DNA of 64,000 nt, from contig NW_026944389.1 in NCBI RefSeq assembly GCF_033439725.1, positions 2,232,001-2,296,000 of the forward strand. Reading direction: 5' to 3'. This stretch comes from Neurospora tetraspora (Eukaryota > Ascomycota > Sordariomycetes > Sordariales > Sordariaceae). The position numbers were made by a program, and so were the translations under genes. The notes beneath the pieces were generated by a model. It had not been told where the DNA came from. It worked only from the letters and a program-made list of their open reading frames with translations, and searched no databases. Below, piece after piece: positions 13,301 to 25,500 of the stretch. Every line of letters starts with the position of its first letter. The stretch's first letter is position 1.

Positions 13301-15521
13301 TACGTACCTTGGAAGCTCTGGGACTAATTCGAGATGTGCGATACTCTGGAAGGGCACATCAACCTGTCGTACACCTCATTTGGTCTATAGCTCGACAGCC
13401 TGTCACCAGTTGAGCATTGCTATTGCTGACGGATTGGTCGCCAAGGGTATTAACAGACCATTTTCTATATGTACACCAGCAGGTACCACTGGGTATGTAA
13501 TCCGGAATTCAGTTACCAGAGTTCCATGGAGGCACATTGGATCTTTGACGTCTGCATGCACAGCACAGTACCAAATCACACCTCGAAGACGGTCGGTCCG
13601 ATTACTTGCAACAAACCCCTTGAATCTACGGAAAGGTTGAAGATGCTGATATCCGGTTTTTGAATTGCATTCAGCGATTTCAACCTAGCAACCTCAGCTC
13701 GATCAAGATGACAGATCGATGACAAGTGAATAGGATCGGACCGAGACGGCAACTACATCGGGGTCCACTACAAGGAAGGTCCAGTGTTTGAGAGTTTGAG
13801 GGGGGGATGGAGACTCCTCCATCCGGTAAGCCGGATGAAGAAAATAAGTAAAAGTGTTGGAAGCATCCGACTCTCGACTCTAGCTTACAGACAAGACCAA
13901 GGCACGACAAGAGCCCGCGCTATATTTATCCCGAGCAGCAACTGGACAAATCAGGACGTGATGTTTTGCTACTTGCGAAGGCCTGTCCAAAACCGATACA
14001 AGATCGTCGAAAAAGGGTCAGAAGCAGCGAGCGAGGCACGGGTCATGCGTCTCGCTGGCTGGGGCTTGCCGCCTAAAATATATTAACCGGCACATGTTGT
14101 CACGGAGAAGCCAGCCACTGCATACCTCCGCAATTCCGCATGTCTAGACCTCGATAGCCCGGACACCGAAAGAAAGCGGGGTCGGAAGGGAAACTCGAGA
14201 TACCTCTGTACCGGTACCCCGTACCCGTGAACTGAACAGCCTCAGTTACACGGAATTTTGAAAAGTGCCGTTAGTCGCCGCTCCGGTCATCCTTCTCCGG
14301 CGGGGGGGTAGGCGCTCTGGCGCTGTTCGAGATCATGTTTATTACAGGTAAGTATGTATTTTACGCTACTCCGAATACAAATACAATATCCACTAGGTAG
14401 GCCCCGGGCTGATCGTGATGGTCATGTTCAATAACCCCCGATTATGTAACGGTTTGCGGAAGGCCAAGCACGTTAAGCCTTGCTAAGGCTAGGCGCGTGT
14501 TTAGACATGTTGAGCTATCACAATGCTAACACTTTTTGGTTTTCTCCGGTCTGAGAGGAAAACCCCCAACGCCTACATTTTGGGGTTCGCGAACCTGCGC
14601 TTCGGTTGCTGAAAACAACACCGCTCCTCTTCTCCTTGCCAGCCCGTGCCGAGGGAGGTCCTGAAGGACGCGGACGCGGATTTGAATGATGGGAATTGGA
14701 CATAGAAGGTGGCGTTTTGACTCGAACGGCGTGTTGTGACAGGCCACACTGCAAGGATCTTGCGAATGAAACGCAATTTTTGCCTAGCATCGAGGCTCGA
14801 GAGGACGGCCTAACATTTCAGGTTCTCCCTTGTTGTTCACCCCCGTTGATACTCTGCCGAGCGTGAGCCGAGGACATCGACACTGACGATTGTTAAAGTG
14901 GCGCTCCTAAGTACTACTGCAACACTACACTAGGAAGACGGAACAGCAACATTGGAATAAAACCAGAAGAATCGCATCTCTGGGTCGCCGCAACCCAGTT
15001 TAACAAAAGCGTCCATCGTTGACGACGGGTGGGTGGTTTTATATTCAAAGTTTTCGGGGCACCATCTCTTAACACACGACAACTTAACTTTCGAAAACCG
15101 TTGCTCAACAATCACAACTTTCAACAATGCTGTCAACTTCCCTTTCGTCGTGACAATCTGTCAACCGGCTCTCTTTCCTTTTTCACAACCCCTGTTTCTG
15201 ACTTCCTTCTAGCGGCGCTCCATGAAATTAGCCTAAAAGTCTAGCGCGAAGCACTAAGACAGTCAAAACCCACCGTGACAAAACCCGCTAGCCTCGCTAG
15301 GGACCTTGAGAATCTGGGGCACAAGCGAGAAGCGACGATCTTTGCTAGTGGATGGGAACTCACTGGGGCTCTTCGATAGTCGGATCGGAAATCGGAAATT
15401 CCACAACTTCCCGTGCCCTTCTCTCGCTCTCAGGCCTGAGGTGACGGAGGACGGAAGTGGTGGTGATCAACCATTGTCTTTCACTATCTAGGTTTATGTG
15501 GAGAAACCGGGTTGTCAATTC

Positions 15522-15566
15522 TATCAAGGAATTTACTATTGGGTTTTGAAACCCGAGTCCTTGATA
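15522..15566. repeat. Nested short inverted repeat (potential hairpin)
   Basis: An outer arm TATCAAGGA (15522-15530) pairs with TCCTTGATA (15558-15566). An inner arm GGGTTT (15541-15546) pairs with AAACCC (15549-15554). The two stems are nested and perfect, separated by a ten-base and a three-base bulge. Function is unknown; it lies in noncoding DNA. Confidence 0.6.
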
Positions 15567-17062
15567 TCAAAGAGTCGTTCGACAAAGCCGGCCGGCTTTT
15601 ATACCTGACCGTACAGGTGTTTTCGAGACGTCGACTAGTCACGCACTTGCCGCATTCCCCACGATACTTCCCTTATTTTATGTCCCACCTTGCAAGGCCC
15701 GGCCGGTATCGAAAACCTGCACTGCACGAGCTCGCTAATCCCCTTTCCACCATTTCAAACATAGGTACAGCATGTATGCTACCTTAGCTAGACTGGCACT
15801 ATACCCGAGTGATGGCAGTGTACAATACACTCGGGGCATTCGGGACCTAGGGACACCACAACACAACGTTCAAATCTGTAACCACCATCTCATCGGAGGA
15901 AAGTCGAGGATCTCTCTCCATTTCTCATTCATTCAGTCCCACCTACGCGGGCCTTTTGCCGGGCGACGGACGACGACGACGATCGTCCAACGTTCCACGT
16001 GCATACTACTACATGCCAGATACTACTGTATGTACTTCGGTGCATCAGTGCGCGCCGCCACGCGCTTCGATTTCACCGGAGAAGCTCCTCCTGGCGGGTG
16101 ATAATTGGTAGATCCTGGGGTTGATATACCGTGATGATAATGGTGGTAATCATATATCCCAATTGTATTTTGGTCCAGGGACTGGCTTCATATTTCGTGC
16201 AAATACCTATGTCACGGATGAGGCCACCCACATATGTGAACGTGAACGGCAGGCAGGTAGTCTGCAATGCCAAGTTATATAAGATGGAAAGAACATTGCT
16301 ATGTTCGGTGGCGAAGGCGTTACTAAGGTACCTATCCTTTTCACGTTGACGGACCGATCCAATGGAACATAAACGTGTTATAGTTACATAGAAGGTGTCG
16401 TCAAGCTTTCTTTGCAATTCCATCAAGGCGCCTAATTTGATTGCTATCACATATGCAATTTGAAGGTTCGCTGAACAAGCCCACATGTAGAATAGGTGGT
16501 ATACTCGCAAGATGTTGGAAAGCGCTTAAGGGCATCCCAACGAGACCACCCCGTGTCATGAGATCAAGTAGCTAAGCAAGCTTTTAAACGTAAATGAGGT
16601 AGGTCGGGGGCCTGTGGCTTCGAGCAACGCAGTCCAACATTCTCCTAGCAAACACGACGGAAATGGTCAGATGAGCTTTCCCATCGGCCTCTTTCTCAGC
16701 AAAAGGTCGCATAACGTAGCTCGCTACCATCTTTCTCTCCCATCGTTCGGTAGTTTGATCTAGAGTTGCAATGGTAGTTGAGTCGGTTTTTCACATGGCC
16801 CGGGCACGTGGACTGCATCCAGTCCAGGTCATTTTCTTTTTCTCCCATTCACCAAAACCATCGCCAACTACATACCATAGACACTACTTCCCATACACCG
16901 CAATAGCCTGGAAATTGACTTACTGGCAGCGGACTGAAGGACTCGATCCTCCGGGTACATACCCAGTACCTAGCTTTGATGCATAGCAGTCTGTGTGGGA
17001 AGAATGGAGCATCACCAATTCCATTTGTTGTTGGGATGTAGTCAGATAGGTTTCACATGCAA

Positions 17063-17317
17063 ATACCGTAAAAACTCGGGAAATTGGCAAAAAGCTATCC
17101 CTCTTTGAGCGCCCGACAGTAAGCATTACAAGCAGCATACGTCTGTACATATGCCCGCCCTGTTAGTGAAAGCTCCATAACATTGCTTACCACTATCTTA
17201 CCTGCGTTTCAATGTACAGGACTGGACTTGTACCGTACAGACCCGTCAGTACTATGTGGGAAAAACGAGGTTTCTACGGCATTAGCTTTTTGCCAATTTC
17301 CCGAGTTTCTACGGTAT
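17063..17317. repeat. Near-perfect 35-nt inverted repeat pair enclosing about 185 nt
   Basis: The left arm 17063-17097 begins ATACCGTAAAAACTCGGG. The right arm 17283-17317 is its reverse complement with a single mismatch. Just outside the right arm's inner edge a partial second copy of its end (TTTCTACGGCAT, about 17270) occurs. The enclosed 185 nt have no coding potential I can see. The size (255 bp in all) would fit a small nonautonomous DNA element or a transcribed hairpin. No convincing target-site duplication is visible, so the class is open. Confidence 0.75.
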
Positions 17318-18170
17318 GCCAACCCGGCAAGGAGCGAGATGTGCCGAATCGGATTGACAGGTTCGGTAAGGCAGGGCATGGCAGGCAAGCAAGCGGAAGC
17401 ACGCACGAAGGACCCGTGGACCCCTGGGGCCGAACGGAGGGTTTTGATGCGGCGGAGAGGCGATTCCCAATCTGAACAATGCCATTGAACCCGACTTTGG
17501 CATTGTTGTCGATTTGACAATTGCATTGTCATCATTTTGACATGACATACCCGTATGCAGGTACCCATCCACGTGCATACTACCTGGCCTTACTTACACG
17601 CACATAGACAGACCTTTTGGAGGGCATTTGTTCGATTGAGACTCACACGTTGTAAGGTCAGATTTAAAGTCAGCCTTCAGTTGGGACTTCGGCATCTGGG
17701 GTTCTCATAATTCATTTCCCATTCTCATTACTTGCCTACGTAGGTAGCATACCGGGAAATCCAGCCCGGTACATATGCGGCATACCTATCCGGCTCAAGT
17801 ACGAAACTTTTCCTATCCCCTTCAAAGAGTGTCCCTTCCCGCAACGCCATGCTTCTCTCATTCCATTCTTTTCGTTCTTCACGGTCTCCAGTGGGAAAAC
17901 AAATCCGCACCGCCATCACTTTTCGAACCGAAGACCAGTTCACCCCCTAATTCAGGCGCAGTTCGTATCCCTGTACAGCAAAGTATCTTGTCAGTAACCG
18001 TGTCTTGTCCCCGTTTTTCCGGCGTAATCCTGGTCAATGAGGGGACTGTTTTTGTCTTCCTCATTATCAACTCCCCTCTGGGAAGTACGTGAACAGCCGA
18101 ATGATAGAGCTAGATTTTCTGTGACTGTCTGGGTCTCTTTTCTCCTCAAATCAAGTATAAAAGGATGGAC

Positions 18171-19548
18171 TTACTCCTTGAACTTGGCAGATGTGGGCAG
18201 TCCACCGAGATGGACAGCACCAATGAACTCCGTGAGCTTTCCAGTTTGGACGTCACGCTTGATGAGGGCAACACGGCCGTCATCTTGCAACGCGGTCAAG
18301 ACGAGTGAGCCGTCTTTGCTGAGGGAGAAATGGCGCGGGTTTTTACCACCCGCACCGAAAACCTGTTGAAAGCTGATGGTGCCGTTTGACTGGATTGCGT
18401 AGTTGATGATGGGGTCTGACTTGATCTGTCCCGCCGCCTTGTCCTCCGGGTTGGGGATGTCCATCAATGAGGTTGTTTCGTTGCGTGACGCTACCAACAA
18501 GAACTTGCTGTCGGGCTGTACATGAGGTACGCGCATTTCGCGAAATGGTTAGTACAACGTTAATCGACCGTAGGAACGTGAGAACAACTCAGGCTTACCG
18601 AGATAACGAGCTCTGAAGCAGCGGTGCCTGGAGGAACCGAAGTATTGGGGCCGTGGGTTGGAATGATAAACAGCTTTTCACCAAAGTCAAGGGTGTCGGT
18701 CTTATAATTAACCTTCCACCCAATGATCTGGTTGGAGAGCTCGGTCACGACGTAGAAGTAGGTCCCGGAGTCGAGCTTAACGAAAGCACCATGCCTTGGG
18801 CCGGATTGATCGGGTGTCGGAACCGGTTTGGATTCAACATACTTCAAGGTATTCTTGTCTACCTTGAAAATGCGGATGAGATCCGCGCCAAGATCGGGCG
18901 CTGCAATGAAGTCGCCGGTAGGGTCCAGGATGACCTCATGAGGATGTGATGTTTTTTGCTGGGCACCGGAGCCAGGCTTCTGTGAGATTGTAAAAGTGCT
19001 ATTTTGGATAGCCTTGGGGGCGGCGGGATTCGAGATATCGAATGACTGAAAACCTCCTCCCGCACTACGAAGTGGCAATGTCAGAGACTTGGTTAGCTCA
19101 CCACATAATTTATTACAGAGAATAGGGTGAATGATGGGAGGGCAGAGGGATGGACTAACTAGGCGGCAATAGCCAGTCCCTTGAGACTCTTTCCATAGCG
19201 GACGGTGCTCACTGGGCCTCCCAGCGTATCCAGCTTCTTGATCTGCGTGAGATTTGTGCCATCTCTGGTGACCTGAAAGTTGTAGAGGGAGCCAATTGAG
19301 CCGCTGGCCCAAACCTCATCGAGGCAGTAAATGTGGTCGCCGGCAAATTCCAACCATGAAGGATTAACGCCACAGACGCTGGTCTGATTGTTGATGACCT
19401 CAAGCTTCCCGTCCGTATACTTGATCGTGCTAAGAAATCCAGGATTCGTCACAGAGGTACCCATGGAGGTAGTAAAGATCAAGGTGGCCGACGCGAAGGT
19501 GGGCAAGCCAAAGGCGATAACGCCAGCAGCCAAAGTCTTGTAGAGCAT
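18171..19548 (-). CDS. Secreted lactonase-like seven-bladed beta-propeller protein (6-phosphogluconolactonase / muconate cyclase family)
   Basis: Predicted extracellular protein of 399 residues from three exons, 19548-19160, 19064-18599 and 18515-18171; all phases close. The first in-frame ATG at 19548 opens a signal peptide (MLYKTLAAGVIAFGLPTFAS, cleavage probably after ASA). The mature part shows regular beta-propeller blades, for example FQSFDISNPAAP, HPHEVILDPTGDFIAAPDLGADLIRIF, GPRHGAFV and NPRHFSLSKDGSLVLTALQDDGRV. The HPHEV and GPRH motifs are typical of the family that contains bacterial Pgl and fungal carboxy-cis,cis-muconate lactonising enzymes. The secretion signal argues against the cytosolic pentose-phosphate enzyme and suggests an extracellular lactonase or a non-enzymatic propeller. 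Substrate cannot be told from the sequence. Intron 1 has GTTAGT and GCTAAC signals; intron 2 has GTAAGC and CTAAC. Confidence 0.85.
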
Positions 19549-22500
19549 TGTGTCGACCTGTCGACTGATATATCGGAGACTGTTTGGTGAGGGAGAAGTG
19601 ATCAAGATATGGAGCGAAAAACAGATTACCGAGGAGAACCGGTGGGAGGTGGGAAGGATTTATGTAGTTGCAAGACCTCAAGGACGGGACGAAAAGACAA
19701 TACCATTCACTGCCAACGGTTCCCATTCACTCGACTCTGACAAGTGACAATGGGCTTCTGCCGCGCTTAATGGGTCACGACATCGAGAGTCAAAGAAGCC
19801 CCATCATGCCCTCATGAACTCGCTTCACCCGAGCCGACTCTTTGGGAGGAGAATTCCGCCTTGGGTCTGATTCGTGATAAATGGTCCATTCCGCCCTTGC
19901 ACGCAAGATGTCGAGCATATCCTGAATGGGAAGTACCATGGCTGTTCCGCGTGGCCCCACGGTCCTCTGGTACCGACGAGTTGCGCTAGTTTACCCGGAA
20001 TTCAGACTATATCAAGCCACGGTAGGAGCTGCATCTGCAAGTGAAGCGCCGTTTGATGGACATGGTGTTTGGTGTGGCGGTTGGGCAATATGGCTCTCAG
20101 TAAGCCAGGGCCAAGGAGAAATTCATCTTTGTATGACGTCCCACGATGTTGGGTTGGTAGTCAAGTCTCGAGCGGCGCGACGCTTCGTCTTTCAGCTAGT
20201 GCAGGTGGACGATTTCATTGACCAACGTCGTCTGTTGTGCGCGGTCGGCGTCATTGTCAGAAGCATGGTTGGCGTTTCAGTTGGCTCTCAGTCAGCATAT
20301 TGAGTCGAGTGTAAGAGGCCTTCGAGTGCTTAAGTGAATGGAAGTCGGAAAGCAGGACGAATGGCAACAGGAGATGCACAAGTGCCAAGACATGGCGCCT
20401 CACAGGAGTTCAGGAACGTGCAGGGAAGGTGCAGTGCTTCGAGTGCCACTGCCGCTCCATCAAGCGGGGGAAGATTGGTGGGGATGCAGGGGCAAGGGTA
20501 CCAGAAGTGGACCCTGTGGGGTTTGCCAGATGACCAATCATGGAGGGCCATCGTTTGTCACTCTTGACATCACTCACCACCAATCACTGCAATAGCTTCT
20601 GCAATCCATCCTCCCTCTCCAACGTCGAGTCTCGACGCTTTCAAACCCATACGCATGCATCTGTCTTTCTGGCGTCACGTATGCGACAATTGGATTCCTC
20701 AGAGTGACAAGAAACGGAGAAATTTCCGACAGCGAGCCACAGTGGTATGCATATCTCCCTACCACTGCAGGACATTCGACCCTTTCCCAGTATGCGATCC
20801 TGGCGTTTCGTTTCAACCTCCTCGATGGCCTATAAACGGCCCGTTTGATTGACGCCCAACGACTGGGGGGGACTGCTACCAAAGAAGTCAAACACCGCCG
20901 AGATCCCAAATAACACCCGTACTAAGTATGCCATGACGGGATCGTGAAGTCCATCAAAGAATCTAACTTCTTTGAAAGACACCACTGGCGGCTACGGACA
21001 AGTTGTAACCATGGCGGCCAGATCCATTTCGTTCTTTGCTCACTCCCGCACAATGCCTTCGCCAAACAATGACCAAAGGCGCCTCAACAAATCACTTGAT
21101 AATTGGTCCGCCGTCACCTAGTCGCACGCTGCATACCAACTCTCCCGTCCAACGTCCATGGAGCGTTATCTATCTTTTGTCGACGGCTCCCTCGAAACAG
21201 CCAAACCAAGCATCTCCCGACAAATCCATAGACGCCGAACCATGCCTTCTTTTTCACGCATCAGGCTTTTGTAGAGTCACATGCGTGGGCTTGGCCAGGC
21301 AACCCAGCCAAGTCACTTTTTTCAAGATCTCGGAATCCTCCCCCGAAGCTGTCCTTTGCTACTAGCGGTACATAGCCGCGGAGGGTCATGGTTCTTTTAG
21401 CTGAAGACCTCGCCGAGCTTTGTTGCTGCTCCTATACCCCTCGTCACATACTTGAATCTCTGACCAATATTTGTCACTTGCTACCTGGGCGTATCAACTA
21501 TCTTTAAGGATATGGAAAAAAGGAGTGCTGAGGTTCGAAAGCAACTAAATCTCGGAAAAAATCCCGAGCACAAAAACCACCCACTAGCAAGCTACCTACC
21601 TCAGATCTCCATTGTATGCATCATTCAACAGCCTTTTCGCTTTTTGTTTCGGGAACAAGCCTCGCTCGCTTCTACCCTCCCGACTTCCGAATCCTCTCAC
21701 CCTAGGGCAACTGTTTAGGAACCACACTACGTAGTCCAGGTTAGCTAGAAATCAAACCCAAACCCAAAACGAACGGAAGACAAGCCCACCAATGGGCCAT
21801 CTACCGAAGAGGGGGAAAAGGCAGACACCGAAGAACGAAAGGCACCATCCCCCCACCCCCTTTATGCCTACTACGTAAGTACCTATGTTCGTGCGCCTCC
21901 GGGCAACTACCCTTGCAGACTCAGATCAGATCAAATGGAGGGAAATCTCAAAAATCAAGATTGACGAGCACCGGTCCGGTGCTTCGGGCCGGTGGCGGTT
22001 GTGGGGTGCATTGGGTTTTGCGGTGCCTAGTTCTTGAAGTCTTGGGTGCAGTAGTGTAGGTTATGAGGCCGGGGGCGTGGGGGAAGGTGGGAGAGGAGGT
22101 TGGGGTTGGGGGGAGGGGGGTGGTGAGAGGGAGCTTCAAGGGCTGTAGAGGTATGTAGAAAGTTATCTGGTAGGTATGTAGTCGAGTGAGCGAGATAGAG
22201 GTTGTGATCTTTTGTAATGAGCAGAAGCAAGTTAAAGTCTTGCTAGACAAACGAGAATATTCCAAGGAGATTGTGACTGGCTGAAAGAGAGCAACATTGG
22301 CTTAAAAGATATGTAACGTAATAATAGCATATTATAATTAGATGCAAGTTCAGTAAGAAAACGAGGAACAGCCTAAGCTATACCCCCAGAAAAAAAAAAC
22401 TCCAATTCTTGAACAAACATGGTTAAACCGCCAGACAACCAAAACTCCTTGTTCTTTCCCACACTTCGCCCATCCCCTCCTTACACCACCCCCCTTCACG

Positions 22501-22556
22501 CCCCTCACCCCCACGATGCTACAACCCTCCTTTTCCGACACCCCAAATATCACATC
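19549..22556. other. Intergenic region between the lactonase-like gene and CSF1
   Basis: About 3 kb with no supported gene. The left part is the promoter side of the lactonase-like gene, and the right part (roughly 22000-22556) lies just 3' of the CSF1 stop and probably contains its 3' untranslated region. Short frames here have no recognisable protein features. Confidence 0.55.
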
Positions 22557-25500
22557 TCAAGTAGACCCCAAAATCTTACTATACGCATCCTCCACCTCGC
22601 CCGCCAGCTCCAACAAGCTCACAATAACAATCTGGTGCGTTAAGTTCGGCAACCGGTCGCGGTGCAAGCCGATCCACTCGAGCGGCGGCGTGGCTTCGCC
22701 CATGTCGCGCAGCTGGGGGGTTTCAATCACGGGCGGCTCGAGCGCCGTGTACTCGTATTTGGACTGGGGCACTTTGACTTCGGCCGTGATCTTGTTGGAT
22801 TGTGATTGTTTGTGGTCCTTTTCTTTTTCTGTTTCTTGGGAAGCAGATCCAGGTGCAAAGGAGGAGGAGGAGGAAGACCCGTCGGCGGGAGTGGAAGTGG
22901 ATGTGGTGGTAGATGACTGTCGTTGGTCTTTTTGTTTCTGATCTCCGTCTTTACCACTTGCGGTTGTTGTAGTAGTAGTATCTTCAGCCGGACCCTCGGG
23001 CACCCCCGTGACGCGGATGGCCGTGACGGGCGGTAACTCTTTGCCCCAAGTGCGCTGGAGCGTCTTGGAGTGGTTGGCCCACATGCCGCGGATGAAGCTG
23101 ATGCGGCTGTAGTTCCAGCCCACTTCGACCTTGCCTTCGAACGCGCTCTTGAAGATGTAGTCGATGGAGCGGCTGTCGGGCCGCTGCCATGTTTGCATGA
23201 CCGCCTCGACCTGGGGCACTTTGAGAATGGTGCCGCCTCGGGAGCCCGTGGCGCTCTGGACTACGTCCTCAACCGAGAGCTCGCTCAGCGTCTTGGGAGC
23301 ACCGCCAGTAGCGCGCACGCCGGCGAGGCCGATGCGCAGCTGGCCTAGTGTCAGACCTAGGATGCTGTGGATTCTGCGGTCCTCGATGCTCGCGGCAAAC
23401 CGGGCTTGAGCGTTCAGGGCTTCAACCTTGAACACTTGACTGTCGGCAAAGGTGCCGGGGAAGACACCTAGGTTGAGAGCCTTGAGGGTTACCACGACGT
23501 CGGTGTCCAGTGAGATGGGAGATTTGGAGAGCGTATCGTCCGCTTCGCTTGCGAGTTTGGATTTCTGATCAAGGCGCTTTATGACTGCTGCTGGTGCCGT
23601 GACCGATTTTCTCCTCATGAACCGCTCGATCTCCTTGAGAGAGCTCTCAAAGTTTGCTTTGCGCTCTTGAATGAGCCTTTGGAAGGCCTGGTACATGGCC
23701 ACGCCCTGAGCGGCCGAGCTGGTAGTTCCAAAGATCTGGACAGCATTGCCGTCAAAGATAGCGACAAGACGGTCTCCCATTCCTTGTCGGCTGCGCCGTA
23801 CGTTGTACATGAGGAACTCCATGGACGTGATGTCTGCAACTAGGAAAGCCTGGTAGTCGAAGGCAGCCTTGACCCGGAACTGGCTGAATGCCACAGACGC
23901 CTGAACAAGAGGTGTCTCATTCAAGGCCTGTTCTCTTTCAGGCCACTTGATGGAGGTACGTAGCTTGAAGTCTCGCAGTGCCACAAAGCCGCTCATCCGG
24001 CCTTGACTTTCCATGCCAATCATGTCAAAGCCGAGGCAGAGATTTTGCTCCCAGTCTGACGTCTTTTTGGACGAGATCCAGAAATTGTCAATGGAAAACG
24101 TAGATTTGCCCAAGGCCTGACCTAGATCCACAGAAATCTTCAGTGCGGTGATAGAGATGGTGGCAGTCCAAGGGAAAGCAGCAGTTGCCGCAACCTGCTG
24201 ATAGCGCTGCACTAGATGACCCTGTGAGGTCTCTGTGACCAGTTTGGCCACTGGTGATGACGGCGTGGTTTCGGTAAATTGACGGGGGACCCATATCTCT
24301 TGGAAAAGCATAAAGTCCTGAAGTTGCTTTGCGTTGATCGACACCTCCATCGGGCTGACCTTGAGAATCGCAGACAGCCCGTTGGTGCCGCTTACATGCT
24401 TGCTGTTCATCAGCGACAGGACTATTGAGTCAACGTTGAAGCTGCCGGTCGACTCCCGCGAATAGACGTGCTGGACAGAAGCCCGGAGGTTTGAAAAGGC
24501 TCCAGATATTGCAAAGAAGTTGCCCTGGTCAGCCGACCGGACGGTGTTGGCGGTAAAGTAAACATCGTCAAAACTGGCGGTGGCCGCCACTAGAGCGATA
24601 GGCTGACAGCTCAACGAGAATTCCTGCTTCCGGACACGCAGGCCTAGATTGAGTTTCACACGACCCAGCACAGCGGTGGGATCAGCACCGAGAATCCCGT
24701 CCTCTTCAGCTGGTTTAGCCTTGGGTGGAGGTGCTTGCGGGGGACTGGGAGGGTTGGCACCATCTCCTCGTTCGCTGACCACCGACTTGATGTTATTGCT
24801 CATTTCCACGATCAAAGGCACCACTGATGGATACAATATGTTGCTAGACGCGTCGATCTTCACTTCAGCAAACAGAGAAGGGTCTTCCCTGCCGTCATCG
24901 CAATATTCGAGTTTTAAGGCAAGGCCTGGGGACCTGAGGGTCGTGACGCTGTTCACCCACTCTTCTTGCCCAAACTGTCCCGACTTCCCAGCCGTGCTGG
25001 ACTTGCCTAGCCTTGAGGCACTGACTAGATCACTGGGTGTTCTCTTGCCTGTCAAATGTACGACGGCACCCGCAAAGTCTGCGTCCACGAGGAGTGATTC
25101 AAGCCTCTTGCTACCCAGAATGCTCCTTTTGCGAATCTGCTCTTGTGGTTCGGGCAAACTTGCTGCTTGTGTTGCAGCGGGCGGAGAAGGATTCCAGTTT
25201 TGTGAAGCCTGTTGGACATTGTTTATCGACAGACTGATTGACCTGGTTAGATGAGCTGCCGGTAGGATAAAACCCGAAGTAAGTCGAATGTCGAGCGTCT
25301 TGCCCACAGCTTGGAAGGCCAGCCGCCGGGTGTCAGACATGGATACGTAGGCAATGTTGAACATAATCTCCGGCAGCAAAGCAGAGTTCGGGGATCGTAG
25401 CCTCCGTTCCTGCTCGAGCGAAACCATTTGGAGCCGTAGGTTTTCAATTGTGAGCCTGGCCGAGTTCCTTGTGCGAGTGCTGAACTCAATCTTGTCTAGC

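Larger units (their letters stand above)
10301..18170. other. Gene-poor stretch of about 7.9 kb
   Basis: The left edge holds the promoter of the Zn2Cys6 gene. I recognise no protein-coding gene, tRNA or rRNA in the rest. The longest open frame (257 codons, 12867-13640 plus) has no recognisable domain and no intron structure. Many short TACCTA/TAGGTA words occur, as is common in intergenic DNA of sordariomycetes. A 35-nt inverted repeat pair and a nested hairpin are listed separately. Nothing shows an intact transposase or reverse transcriptase. Confidence 0.55.

Noticed and set aside
14470-15300. Possible decayed mobile element between 14.4 and 15.3 kb
   Set aside because: Short frames on both strands (60-90 codons) were examined, but no transposase or reverse-transcriptase motif, terminal repeats or target duplication could be supported.
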